Of a DNA stretch of 64,000 bases, positions 24,801 to 31,986 are shown piece by piece. Made by a program: the position numbers and the translations under genes. Source of the DNA: DATEOR01 sp963841425 (lineage in GTDB: Bacteria; Actinomycetota; Thermoleophilia; Gaiellales; Gaiellaceae); assembly GCA_963841425.1 (NCBI GenBank), contig CAWJCL010000002.1, positions 496,001 through 560,000 of the forward strand, read 5' to 3'. How positions within the stretch are numbered: position 1 is the stretch's first letter; each line of letters begins with the position of its first letter. The notes under the pieces were generated by a model. The model ran no database searches, had not been told where the DNA came from, and saw only the letters and a program-made list of their open reading frames with translations.

Positions 24801-26025
24801 GCTCGTCCACGGAGATCTCCTCGTCGGCGGCGACAGCGACGATCTGTTGGGCCAGCACGTCGAGCGGGTTGCGAGGAATGCGCGTCTCCTCAATCGCGCC
24901 TCCGCGCATGCGCTCGGCGACGACGGCCGACTCGAGCAGGTCGGCCCGGAACTTGGGGAAGATCCGTCCCTTCGATGGCTCATCGAGGCGGTGGCCAGAG
25001 CGTCCCACCCGCTGGAGACCGCGCGCAACCGACTTCGGCGACTCGACCTGGATGACGAGGTCGACGGCGCCCATGTCGATCCCGAGCTCGAGGGACGACG
25101 TGGCGACGAGTGCGGGGATCTGGCCCCGCTTGAGGAGCTCTTCGACCTCGACTCGCTGCTCGCGGGCCAGCGATCCGTGGTGCGCACGCGCGATCTCGCG
25201 CTCGGCGAGCTCGTTCAGCCGCAGGGCGAGCCGTTCGGCCAGCCGGCGGTTGTTGACGAAGACGATCGTCGAGCGGTGGCTCTCGACGAGCTTCAGGAGC
25301 TCCGGGTAGATCGACGGCCAGATCGAGTTGCCCTCGCCCGGTTCGCGCATGTCCTCGACGGGGACGACGACGCGCAGGTCGAGCTCCTTCGCCCGGCCGG
25401 CGTCGACGAGCTCGATGTCGCGCGCGCCGGAGACGAAGCGGCCGATCTCGTCGAGTGGCCGCTGGGTCGCCGAGAGACCGATGCGCTGAAACGACTCGGC
25501 GGTGAGCCGCTCCAGCCGCTCGAGGCTGAGCGCGAGGTGGGACCCGCGCTTGGTGCCTGCGACCGCGTGCACCTCGTCCACGATCACGAACCGGACCGTC
25601 CGGAGCGTCTCGCGCGCCCGCGAGGTGAGGAGGAGGAAGAGCGACTCGGGGGTGGTGATGAGGATGTCGGGCGGGTTGCGCAGCATGGCCGCCCGCTCCT
25701 TCGGCGGAGTGTCACCGGTGCGGACGCCGACCAGGAGCTTCGAGCCGATGCCCGCCAGAGGGCCGCGGAGATTGCGCTCGACGTCGTAGTTGAGGGCCTT
25801 GAGTGGGCTGACGTAGAGCACCTGGATCCCCTCACCGGGCCTCGCGCGGTCGAGCGCCCAGAGGAAGGCCGCGAGCGTCTTGCCGGAGCCCGTCGGCGCC
25901 TGGATGAGCGTGTGCTTGCCGGACGCGATCGCCGGCCAGCCGCGCTCCTGCGCGGGCGTCGGCGCGTCGAATGTCTGCTCGAACCAACGGCGAATGGTGG
26001 GGCTGAAGGGAGCGAGCGCGCTCAC
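21820..26025 (-). CDS. lhr: Large DEAD/DEAH helicase Lhr
   Basis: A 1401-residue superfamily 2 helicase. Motifs in order: QAPTGSGKTLAAFLWAL (Walker A), the DEVH box in FVIVDEVHAVAGTKRG, LSATQRPLDEIGRFV (motif III region), SSLELGIDMGAVDLVI and QRVGRSGHRL (motif VI). A winged-helix and Lhr-core beta domain follow, then a long C-terminal domain (about residues 850-1400) typical of full-length bacterial Lhr. Such enzymes are 3'-5' DNA or RNA-DNA translocases linked to repair of interstrand damage. GTG start. First gene of the leftward operon with nei. Confidence 0.94.
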   Translation of the reverse strand: MSALAPFSPTIRRWFEQTFDAPTPAQERGWPAIASGKHTLIQAPTGSGKTLAAFLWALDRARPGEGIQVLYVSPLKALNYDVERNLRGPLAGIGSKLLVGVRTGDTPPKERAAMLRNPPDILITTPESLFLLLTSRARETLRTVRFVIVDEVHAVAGTKRGSHLALSLERLERLTAESFQRIGLSATQRPLDEIGRFVSGARDIELVDAGRAKELDLRVVVPVEDMREPGEGNSIWPSIYPELLKLVESHRSTIVFVNNRRLAERLALRLNELAEREIARAHHGSLAREQRVEVEELLKRGQIPALVATSSLELGIDMGAVDLVIQVESPKSVARGLQRVGRSGHRLDEPSKGRIFPKFRADLLESAVVAERMRGGAIEETRIPRNPLDVLAQQIVAVAADEEISVDELHELVRRAYPFRELSRKQLENVLDMLAGRYPSEEFAELRPRIVWDRVRGFVRGREGARRLAVTNAGTIPDRGLFGVHLVEGGGRVGELDEEMVYEARAGQTFLLGASTWRIEEITRDRVLVSPAPGIPGLVPFWKGEGVGRPYELGQAIGRTARELVALDDKRALGRLTEQHSLDGRAAQNLLTYLREQEEATRAIPSDRTVVVERFRDEIGDWRLCILTPFGGRVHAPWSLALAARLRESHGLEVNAIWSDDGIALHLPDADAPPPIDDVLIDPGELDELVVTELAGTALFGARFRENAARALLIPRRRPGQRTPLWQQRLKAQGLLQVARRYSDFPVILETYRECLQDVFDLPALRELLGALRQRRIDLVEVETPTASPYASSLLFDYVATYMYEDDTPLAERRAQALALDRDLLKELLGQEELRDLIDPAALEQLEEELRGSPKSPDQLHDLLLRRGDLRPGEYEAALAEPLEAERRVVQIRVGGETRLIAAEDAGRYRDAVGAMPPSGLPDAFLESGDDPLGGLLIRYARGRGPFTTAEAAARFGLSSERAEAELGHLERDGRLVRGELRPGGSEREWCEPDVLRRLRRASLAALRKEVEPVDEEALGRFLPAWHGIDRRATLREALVPLQGVSLPVLLWETDILRRRVPGFQPAELDQLAASGEVVWVGAGLERVAVYFREDAPALGRPATLPPPEGGAYDRIRAALEGSALFWFDLLRETGLEAETALPALWELVWSGEVTNDAWQPLRAARRFQAPRPERRPRRFSRRRSDAITATQGRWASTAPIFAGDPDPRALAELLLERQGIVTRDGVRGEGVPGGYAPVYRELRNLETLGICRRGYFVAGLGGAQFALPGAVERLREHPAEPLPLVLAAADPAQPYGAALPWPKRAGARAARVAGAYVVLLGGSPALFVERGGRSLVPLRDPDPDWLRPGLEALVAHVRATGQKRLAVERFDGEPVSESEIMPLLVEAGFLPGPRRAVLRG

Positions 26026-26163
26026 CGTTTCAGCGTATCGCGCGAGCGGATGCCTATCGGGCGGGCTTGTCCCATGCGTTGGGTGCTCGTCCCTCCTCCC
26101 ACCCCCAGCCTAAGAGCAACATCGTCGCGCCGCTGGGACGCAACGCGCCAGAAAGAAGAAGGT

Positions 26164-26191
26164 TTGCGTAGAAAGCGTCACGCGCTAGGAT
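26164..26191 (+). promoter_or_regulatory. Promoter giving a probable leaderless transcript
   Basis: TTGCGT (26164-26169), a 16-bp spacer, and TAGGAT (26186-26191) lie just upstream of the ATG at 26198. Transcription starting about seven bases after the -10 box would begin at or beside the start codon. No ribosome site is visible. The rest of the 172-base divergent gap to lhr shows nothing else. Confidence 0.6.
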
Positions 26192-26197
26192 CGACAC

Positions 26198-26779
26198 ATG
26201 GCGGCACAGGCACCGGCCCGGCTCCACTTCACCGGCAACGACGAGGCCGACGCGCTCCTCGCCGAGGAGCCGCTCGCACTCCTCATCGGCTTCGTCCTCG
26301 ACCAGCAGGTGCCCGTCCAGAAGGCCTTCTCCGGGCCGCTCGAGCTGAAGCGGCGTATCGGCACTTTCGACGCGAGCGCGATCGCCAGCATGGACCCCGG
26401 CGAGCTCGACCGGGCATTCCGGGAGCGACCGGCGCTTCATCGCTTCCCCGGGACGATGGCGATGCGGACGCAGGAGCTCTGCGCCGCCGTCGCCACGGAC
26501 TACGAGGGCGACGCCGCTCGCATCTGGAACGAGGCGAGCGACGGCCGCGAGCTCGAGCAGCGTCTTCTCGACCTGCCCGGAATTGGCCCGATGAAGGCAC
26601 GGTCGCTGATCGCGATCCTGGGCAAGCGCTTCGGGATCAAGCCGCCGGGCTGGGAGGATGTCGCTCCGAGCCATCCAACCCTCGGCGACGTCGACTCCGT
26701 CGAGGCCCTCCTGGACTACCAGGCGAAAAAGCGCGCGCACAAGGCGGCCATGCGCACCGCCGGCACGACTCAGGCATAG
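26198..26779 (+). CDS. HhH-GPD family base-excision repair protein
   Basis: A 193-residue helix-hairpin-helix DNA glycosylase-like protein. The hairpin is LLDLPGIGPMKARSLIAILG. The N-terminal part LLIGFVLDQQVPVQKAFSGPLELKRRIG matches the actinobacterial branch of this family. An aspartate of the GPD loop probably lies in APSHPTLGDVDSVE, but the motif is not clean. Its lesion specificity is unknown. It is divergent from lhr-nei, so three repair genes cluster here. The stop abuts that of the convergent FAD enzyme. Confidence 0.83.
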   Translation: MAAQAPARLHFTGNDEADALLAEEPLALLIGFVLDQQVPVQKAFSGPLELKRRIGTFDASAIASMDPGELDRAFRERPALHRFPGTMAMRTQELCAAVATDYEGDAARIWNEASDGRELEQRLLDLPGIGPMKARSLIAILGKRFGIKPPGWEDVAPSHPTLGDVDSVEALLDYQAKKRAHKAAMRTAGTTQA

Positions 26780-28204
26780 CTACAGCCCCTGTTCGAGAGC
26801 CGAGCGCGCCGCGAGGTCTCCGCACATCCCGTGCACGCCTCCTCCGGGAGGAGTCGACGCCGAGCAGAGGTAGACCCCGCGGGCTGGCGTCGCGTACGGG
26901 TCGAGCTTGGCCACCGGCCGCGCAGCAAGGCGCCAGAGCGTCGCGGCGCCTCCGTTGATGTCGCCTCCGACGAGATTGCGGTTTCGCGCCTCGAGCGCCG
27001 ACGGGGGCAGGACGCTGCGCGCGAGCACCCGCTTCCCAAACCCCGGAGCGAAGCGCTCGATCTGTGCCTCGATCCGCTCCGTCATGTCGAAGTCGGACCC
27101 GTTCGGCACGTGGCAGTAGGCCCACGCGGTGTGCCTGCCGTCGGGAGCGCGGCTCGTGTCGAAGAGGCTGTGCTGTGCGAGAAGGACGAAGGGCCGCTCC
27201 GCGTGCCGGCCTCGCCACGGTGCACGCTCGGACTCGGCGATTTCCTGCAGGGTTCCGCCGAGGTGGACGGTGCCGGCGCGCGCACACGCGGTCGCCGTCC
27301 ACGGGATCGGTCCGGCGAGCGCGTAGTCGACTTTGAAGGCCGCCGGCCCGTGGCGGAAGTGGCCCAGGCGGCGTACGTAGTCGCGCGGTAGGCGGCGCTC
27401 CGCGATCCTGACGAGCTCGCGCGGGCTCACGTCGCAGAACACCGACCGCGCCGGCGGCAGGGAATCCAAGGAATCGACCGGCGCATCCGCTTCGAGCTCC
27501 CCGCCGAGCTCACGAACGTGCGAGACGAGCGCATCGGGGATGCGCTGCGAGCCTCCGCGCGGGAACGGCCACCCGAAGAGATGTGCGCCGAGGAGCAGGA
27601 CGAGCCCGAAGCCGGCAGTGGGGCTCCGCTCCAGGGGCACCATCGAATGCGCTGCGCAGCCCGTGAAGAGCGCGCGCGCCCGCTCGCCCTGGAACGTGTT
27701 CGCGGCGAGGCCGGTCGCCGACCGGGCCGCATGCCGCGCGAAGCGCGCCAGAGCCAGCGGATGCGACGGCAGCGCTGTCAGCGGCCCGAAGACCGCCTCC
27801 TCCAACTTCGGCCAGTCCGCCACGAGGGGGCCGAGCAGCCTCCGGTACGCTTCGCCGTCGGCCCCGAGCCCGGCGGCGGTCGCCTCGATGGAGCGCTCGA
27901 GCACCACGGCGGTGCCGTCGTCGAGCGGATGCGCGAGCGGCGCGTCGGGGTGAGTCAGCTCGAGGCCGTGAGCGGCAAGGGGCAGCTCGCGCAACACTGG
28001 CGATCCCGGCACGAAAGGGTGGATCGACGAGCAGACGTCGTGCACGAAGCCCGGCAGTGTCAGCTCGGCAGAGCGCGTCCCGCCACCGAACGCCCCCTCC
28101 GCCTCGCGGACGAGCACGCGCTTGCCGGCCCGGGCAAGCGTCACAGCCGCGACGAGGCCGTTCGGCCCCGACCCGACGACGATCGCGTCGTACGGAGGGG
28201 TCAG
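26780..28204 (-). CDS. Phytoene desaturase-like FAD oxidoreductase
   Basis: A 474-residue flavoprotein of the NAD(P)/FAD-dependent (CrtI-like) family. The dinucleotide-binding motif is YDAIVVGSGPNGLVAAVTLARAGKRVLVREA and the C-terminal FAD motif is PARGVYLCSASTPPGGGVHGMCGDLAA. Close relatives are generically called NAD(P)/FAD-dependent oxidoreductases; no carotenoid genes are nearby. The conserved N-terminus has no ATG, GTG or TTG. The best start is CTG at 28204, whose bases overlap the TGA of the acyl-CoA dehydrogenase (CTGA). Any standard internal start would remove the FAD motif. Confidence 0.85.
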   Translation of the reverse strand: MTPPYDAIVVGSGPNGLVAAVTLARAGKRVLVREAEGAFGGGTRSAELTLPGFVHDVCSSIHPFVPGSPVLRELPLAAHGLELTHPDAPLAHPLDDGTAVVLERSIEATAAGLGADGEAYRRLLGPLVADWPKLEEAVFGPLTALPSHPLALARFARHAARSATGLAANTFQGERARALFTGCAAHSMVPLERSPTAGFGLVLLLGAHLFGWPFPRGGSQRIPDALVSHVRELGGELEADAPVDSLDSLPPARSVFCDVSPRELVRIAERRLPRDYVRRLGHFRHGPAAFKVDYALAGPIPWTATACARAGTVHLGGTLQEIAESERAPWRGRHAERPFVLLAQHSLFDTSRAPDGRHTAWAYCHVPNGSDFDMTERIEAQIERFAPGFGKRVLARSVLPPSALEARNRNLVGGDINGGAATLWRLAARPVAKLDPYATPARGVYLCSASTPPGGGVHGMCGDLAARSALEQGL

Positions 28205-29376
28205 CCGACCTCGGTGAGCGCGGACGAGCGGTTCTCCCGCACCATCTCGCGCGCGATCACGAGTCGCTGGATCTCGTTCGTGCCCTCGTAGATCTGCGTG
28301 ATCTTGGCATCGCGCATCATGCGCTCGACCGGGTACTCCTTGATGTAGCCGTAGCCGCCGAGGATCTGCACAGCCTCGACGGTGACCTCCATCGCCACGT
28401 CCGAGCACACGAGCTTCGCCATGGCCGAGTACTTGGTCAGGTCGGGCGCCTCCTGGTCGATCATGACTCCGGCCTTGTAGAGAAGGCCGCGCGCCGCCTC
28501 GCACTTCGTCTCCATGTCCGCGAGCTTCGCCGCGATCATCTGGTGCTCGACGATGGGCTGGCCCATGGTCTCCCGCGACTGGGCGTAGTCGAGCGCGTAA
28601 TCCGTCGCGCCCTGGGCGATCCCGAGCGCCTGGGCGGCGATCCCGGGCCGCGAGCGATCGAGGACCCGCATCGCGAGCTTGAAGCCTTCGCCTTCGCTCC
28701 CGATGAGGTTCGCGGCCGGCACACGGCAGTCGTTGAAGAAGACCTCGCCGGTCGTGGAGCCCTTGATCCCGAGCTTCGGCTCGATGCGGCCGACCTCGAA
28801 CCCGGGCGCGTCGGCCTCGACCATGAAGCACGAGATGCCGTCGTGACCCGCCGACTGGTCGGTCTTCGCGAACACCGTGTAGAGGTGGGCGACCCCTGCG
28901 TTCGTGATGAAGCGCTTGGAGCCGTTGAGGAGATACTCGTCGCCGTCGCGCCTGGCCTCCGTTCGCATCGCGGCGGCATCCGAGCCGGAGCCGGGCTCGG
29001 TCAACGCATAGGCGGCGATCCACTCGCCGCTCGCGACCTTGGGCAGAAGGCGGTCCTGCTGCTCCTCTGTGCCCGCAAGCCGGAGTGCGAGCGAGCTCAG
29101 CTCCTGCACGGCGAGGATGAGACCCACCGTCGCATCGGCCTTGGAGATTTCCTCCACCGCGACGAGCAGCATCAGCGCTCCCGCGTTCGACCCTCCGTGG
29201 CGCTCGTCGAACGCGAGCCCGAAGATCTCGTGCTCGCGCAGGAGCTCGACCATGTCCCACGGGAAGTCGCCCGACTCGTCGATCTCGGCCGCGCGGGGAG
29301 CGATTCGCTCTCGCGTCAGCGTGCGGACGAGCTCGCGGATCTCACGCTGCTCCTCGGAAAGCGGGTCCCACGGCAC
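28201..29376 (-). CDS. Acyl-CoA dehydrogenase
   Basis: A 391-residue FAD acyl-CoA dehydrogenase. Motifs are LTEPGSGSDAAAMRTEARRDG, LNGSKRFITNAGVAHLYTV, the central EGFKLAMRVLDRSRPGIAAQALGIAQGA, and VQILGGYGYIKEYPVERMMRDAKITQIYEGTNEIQ with the catalytic glutamate. It is closer to butyryl/short-chain enzymes in pattern, but specificity is inferred only. It is the first gene of a pair with the FAD oxidoreductase. Confidence 0.93.
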   Translation of the reverse strand: MPWDPLSEEQREIRELVRTLTRERIAPRAAEIDESGDFPWDMVELLREHEIFGLAFDERHGGSNAGALMLLVAVEEISKADATVGLILAVQELSSLALRLAGTEEQQDRLLPKVASGEWIAAYALTEPGSGSDAAAMRTEARRDGDEYLLNGSKRFITNAGVAHLYTVFAKTDQSAGHDGISCFMVEADAPGFEVGRIEPKLGIKGSTTGEVFFNDCRVPAANLIGSEGEGFKLAMRVLDRSRPGIAAQALGIAQGATDYALDYAQSRETMGQPIVEHQMIAAKLADMETKCEAARGLLYKAGVMIDQEAPDLTKYSAMAKLVCSDVAMEVTVEAVQILGGYGYIKEYPVERMMRDAKITQIYEGTNEIQRLVIAREMVRENRSSALTEVG

Positions 29377-29385
29377 GAGCCAATT

Positions 29386-30015
29386 CTAGGTGCGGTCAGG
29401 GTTCTCGAACCGCGCGTGCAGGTGGTTGTCGTGGTTCCACAAGACCTGCACGACCCCCGGCGGGCCGGTGAGGCTCGTGTTCGGGCCGACGAAGACGAGC
29501 GAGGCCCCCAGGGCGACGAAGCGGTCGACGAGATCCTGGGCGAGTCGGCGCTCGATCTGGCCCGCGACGAGCGGCGGCCGCTCGCGGTGGTCGCGACGCG
29601 GGTAGTAGACGTCCACGTCCAGCCCGTTCTGGTGGGACGCATGGCGGGGCCCGAAGGGGCCTCCACGCGGACGACTGAGGTCGCCGATCCCGAGGCGCGG
29701 CGCCGACGGATGCGCCGCCGCGTAGTCCGCGACGACACGGAGGACCTTGCGCACGAGCAAGTCTGTCCCCCACCTCCGTCCAGGCCGGTCGGGCCGGCGA
29801 TGCAGCAGCGGATCCCAGGTGAAGAAGCGGGAGCCGGCCCCCGGGAGCCGCACACCGCGCACGAGCCGACCTGCCGACGGCGTCCCGACAGCCCGAGAAT
29901 CGCGCCAGTGCATCGTGCGCTCCCTGTGCTCGGGCGGCGGCGCGCCATCGTCGGCCGACGGAGTGACGAAGCCGCAGAGAGCGAACGTCAGGATGATCAG
30001 GCAGATTGTCCGCAC
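29386..30015 (-). CDS. Secreted murein endopeptidase of the MepA/LAS type
   Basis: A 209-residue exported protein with a clear signal peptide (CLIILTFALCGFVTPS). The catalytic region contains SHQNGLDVDVYYPRRD, the HxxxxxxD zinc motif, and the C-terminal NHDNHLHARF with the HxH ligand pair. This is the pattern of penicillin-insensitive murein endopeptidases (M74, LAS superfamily), which cut peptidoglycan cross-links. It is divergent from a second predicted cell-wall peptidase with 49 bases between start codons. Confidence 0.82.
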   Translation of the reverse strand: MRTICLIILTFALCGFVTPSADDGAPPPEHRERTMHWRDSRAVGTPSAGRLVRGVRLPGAGSRFFTWDPLLHRRPDRPGRRWGTDLLVRKVLRVVADYAAAHPSAPRLGIGDLSRPRGGPFGPRHASHQNGLDVDVYYPRRDHRERPPLVAGQIERRLAQDLVDRFVALGASLVFVGPNTSLTGPPGVVQVLWNHDNHLHARFENPDRT

Positions 30016-30064
30016 TCAGGGGGTACGTGAACCTTCCGCCTGCCGGTCCGCGTACAAAAGACCA

Positions 30065-30763
30065 ATGGGAATCGAGATTCTGCTCTCCGCAGTCGCACTC
30101 GCCTCCTCGGCGCCGAGCGCGGGCACCGAAGTCGTCGGCCACTCGACCCAGGAGCGGCCGATCAAGGTGCACCGCCTCGGGGATCCGGCGAGCCCGCACA
30201 AGGTGCTGGTCGTCGGCTGCATCCACGGGAACGAATGTGCCGGAAGCGCGGTCACGCACAACCTCGTCCACCGCAAGCCGCCCGGAAGCTTCGACCTCTG
30301 GGTGATCCACTGCGTCAATCCGGACGGGCGCAAGCTCGGCGTGCGCCAGAACGGCCGAGGCGTCGACCTGAACCGGAACTTCGGCTCGGAGTGGATCCCG
30401 ATCGGAAGCCGCTGGGATCCCGAGTATTCGGGCCCGCGCCCGTGGTCGGAGCCCGAGACGCGCACCGTGCGGAGGCTCGTCAAGGACCTCCACCCGGAGC
30501 TGACGATCTGGTACCACCAGCCGCAGACCCTGGTGCGTGCCTGGGGCCAGAGCGCGCCCACGGCGAAGAAGTTCGCGCGCTTCGCGAACATGACGTTCGC
30601 CAAGATCCGGTGGCCGCACGGCACCGCCCCGAACTGGCAGAACCACCGCTTCGCAGGCACGAGCTCGTTCGTGGTCGAGCTGGCGCCGGGCGCGCTCTCC
30701 GTGCACAGGGCGAACCGCCAAGCCTACGCCGTCATGCGGCTCGCGCGAACGCTCGCGAACTAG
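30065..30763 (+). CDS. M14 zinc carboxypeptidase / murein peptide amidase-like
   Basis: A 232-residue metallocarboxypeptidase. Zinc ligands are in VGCIHGNECAG (HxxE); VNPDGRKLGVRQNGRGVDLNRNF is the conserved substrate-binding segment. The later histidine lies in IWYHQPQTLVRAWG and the catalytic glutamate in SSFVVELAPGAL. The pattern resembles MpaA-type enzymes acting on muropeptides. The short hydrophobic N-terminus (ILLSAVALASSAPSAG) could be an export signal. The stop overlaps the nicotinamidase stop within CTAG. Confidence 0.82.
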   Translation: MGIEILLSAVALASSAPSAGTEVVGHSTQERPIKVHRLGDPASPHKVLVVGCIHGNECAGSAVTHNLVHRKPPGSFDLWVIHCVNPDGRKLGVRQNGRGVDLNRNFGSEWIPIGSRWDPEYSGPRPWSEPETRTVRRLVKDLHPELTIWYHQPQTLVRAWGQSAPTAKKFARFANMTFAKIRWPHGTAPNWQNHRFAGTSSFVVELAPGALSVHRANRQAYAVMRLARTLAN

Positions 30764-31356
30764 GCGCGCTCGGCCAAAATCTCGTCCGAGGTGGCGAGGC
30801 GGGCACCCGCGCGCTCCATCTCGGTGAGCGCGCGCTCCGAGTCGCCTTCCTCGACGTCGACGCCGCGTACGGCATCCTCGACCACGGTCACGTCGAAGCC
30901 CTCCCGCCGCGCGTCGAGCACAGTGTTCTTGACGCAGTAGTCGGTCGCGAGGCCGGCGACGAAGAGGCGGCCGACTCCCCGCTCCCGGAGGAGATCGCCG
31001 AGTGACGTGTCCTGGAAGGCGGAATAGCCCTGGCTATTTCGATCGTGTCCCTTGTCCAGGACGAGGTCCACCTTCGCCTGGTCGAGGGACGGATGGAGCT
31101 CCGCGCCGGGACTCCCCTCGACACAGTGAACCGGCCAGATCGAGGGCGGGTCGGCCCCGCGCCACTGCGCGGGGTCGACCTCCACTCCCGCGAACGAGCC
31201 GTGGTCCGCGCAATGGCAGTCGCGCGTGGCGATCACGAGGTCGAACCGGTCCAGGAGCTCGTTGATCGGCCCCGCAATCCGATCGCCCTCGGCGACCGGC
31301 AGCGCGCCGCCGGGTGTGAAGTCGTTCTGGAAGTCGACGATCAGAAGGGCGTCCAC
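30760..31356 (-). CDS. pncA: Nicotinamidase
   Basis: A 198-residue isochorismatase-superfamily amidase hydrolysing nicotinamide to nicotinate for NAD salvage. The catalytic triad is Asp8 (VDFQNDF), Lys102 (VLDKGHD) and Cys141 (ATDYCVKN). Metal ligands are Asp46, His48 and His77 (TRDCH, WPVHC). The start is GTG at 31356, where family homology begins; the open frame extends further upstream across the sigma-factor gene but is not coding. Single-gene unit. Confidence 0.92.
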   Translation of the reverse strand: MDALLIVDFQNDFTPGGALPVAEGDRIAGPINELLDRFDLVIATRDCHCADHGSFAGVEVDPAQWRGADPPSIWPVHCVEGSPGAELHPSLDQAKVDLVLDKGHDRNSQGYSAFQDTSLGDLLRERGVGRLFVAGLATDYCVKNTVLDARREGFDVTVVEDAVRGVDVEEGDSERALTEMERAGARLATSDEILAERA

Positions 31357-31431
31357 GCGCCGAATGGTAGGGACCTCGCGGGCGGGCGGGCGCGTAGTCC
31401 TCCGGATGGACTTCTTGCGGGCACAGGCTCG

Positions 31432-31437
31432 TATAGT
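31432..31437 (+). promoter_or_regulatory. -10 box upstream of the ECF sigma gene
   Basis: TATAGT ends nine bases before the ATG at 31447, so the transcript would have almost no leader. No convincing -35 box sits at 16-18 bp. An ECF-type or other regulated promoter is possible. Confidence 0.35.
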
Positions 31438-31446
31438 CGGCACGCC

Positions 31447-31986
31447 ATGGCAGGAGCGGGCCGCGTGGTACGCGCCTGGGTGCGCGGCGCCCAGGCCGGA
31501 TCGGCCTCGGACCTCGAGGCCCTTTTCCGGCACCACTGGCCCGGCGCCTACCGGGCGGCTTACCTCGTCGTCCACGACGCCGCCGCGGCCGAGGACATCG
31601 CCCAGGAAGCGTTCCTCTCGGCGATTCGCGCGCTCGACACCTTCGACCGCCGGCGACCCTTCGGGCCTTGGCTGCACCGGATCGTCGTGAACCGGGCGAT
31701 CGACTGGACGCGCGCACGGGCCCTCCGGCGGGAAGTGGGAGACGACCAGCTCGCCGTCACGGCTGCGCGTCCGGAGCCGCCTCCGGACGACCTGAACACC
31801 GAGACCATGTCCGCACTCGCGGCGCTTTCCCCGGATCACCGCGCAGTCGTCGTCCTCCGCTACGTCCTCGACTACTCGCCCGGAGAGATCGCCGACCTCC
31901 TCGAGCTTCCGCGCGGCACCGTCAACTCGCGTCTCCGGCGCGGCCTGGACGCCTTGCAGGAGCGCGTCATGAGGGAGCCTTCGTGA
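31447..31986 (+). CDS. ECF-family RNA polymerase sigma factor
   Basis: A 179-residue two-domain sigma factor. Region 2 spans ALFRHHWPGAYRAAYLVVHDAAAAEDIAQEAFLSAIRAL and WLHRIVVNRAIDWTRAR. Region 4 is LSPDHRAVVVLRYVLDYSPGEIADLLELPRGTVNSRLRRGL. It directs core polymerase to a specific regulon. The next gene overlaps at GTGA and encodes a single-pass membrane protein whose cytoplasmic part could be the anti-sigma domain. The regulated genes are unknown. Confidence 0.9.
   Translation: MAGAGRVVRAWVRGAQAGSASDLEALFRHHWPGAYRAAYLVVHDAAAAEDIAQEAFLSAIRALDTFDRRRPFGPWLHRIVVNRAIDWTRARALRREVGDDQLAVTAARPEPPPDDLNTETMSALAALSPDHRAVVVLRYVLDYSPGEIADLLELPRGTVNSRLRRGLDALQERVMREPS

Noticed and set aside
24847..26958. 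A 703-codon plus-strand frame
   Set aside because: Antisense to lhr and lacking any domain; the HhH-GPD gene in another frame explains the end.
28057..30030. A 657-codon plus-strand frame
   Set aside because: Antisense to the acyl-CoA dehydrogenase and MepA-like genes, with no recognisable motif.
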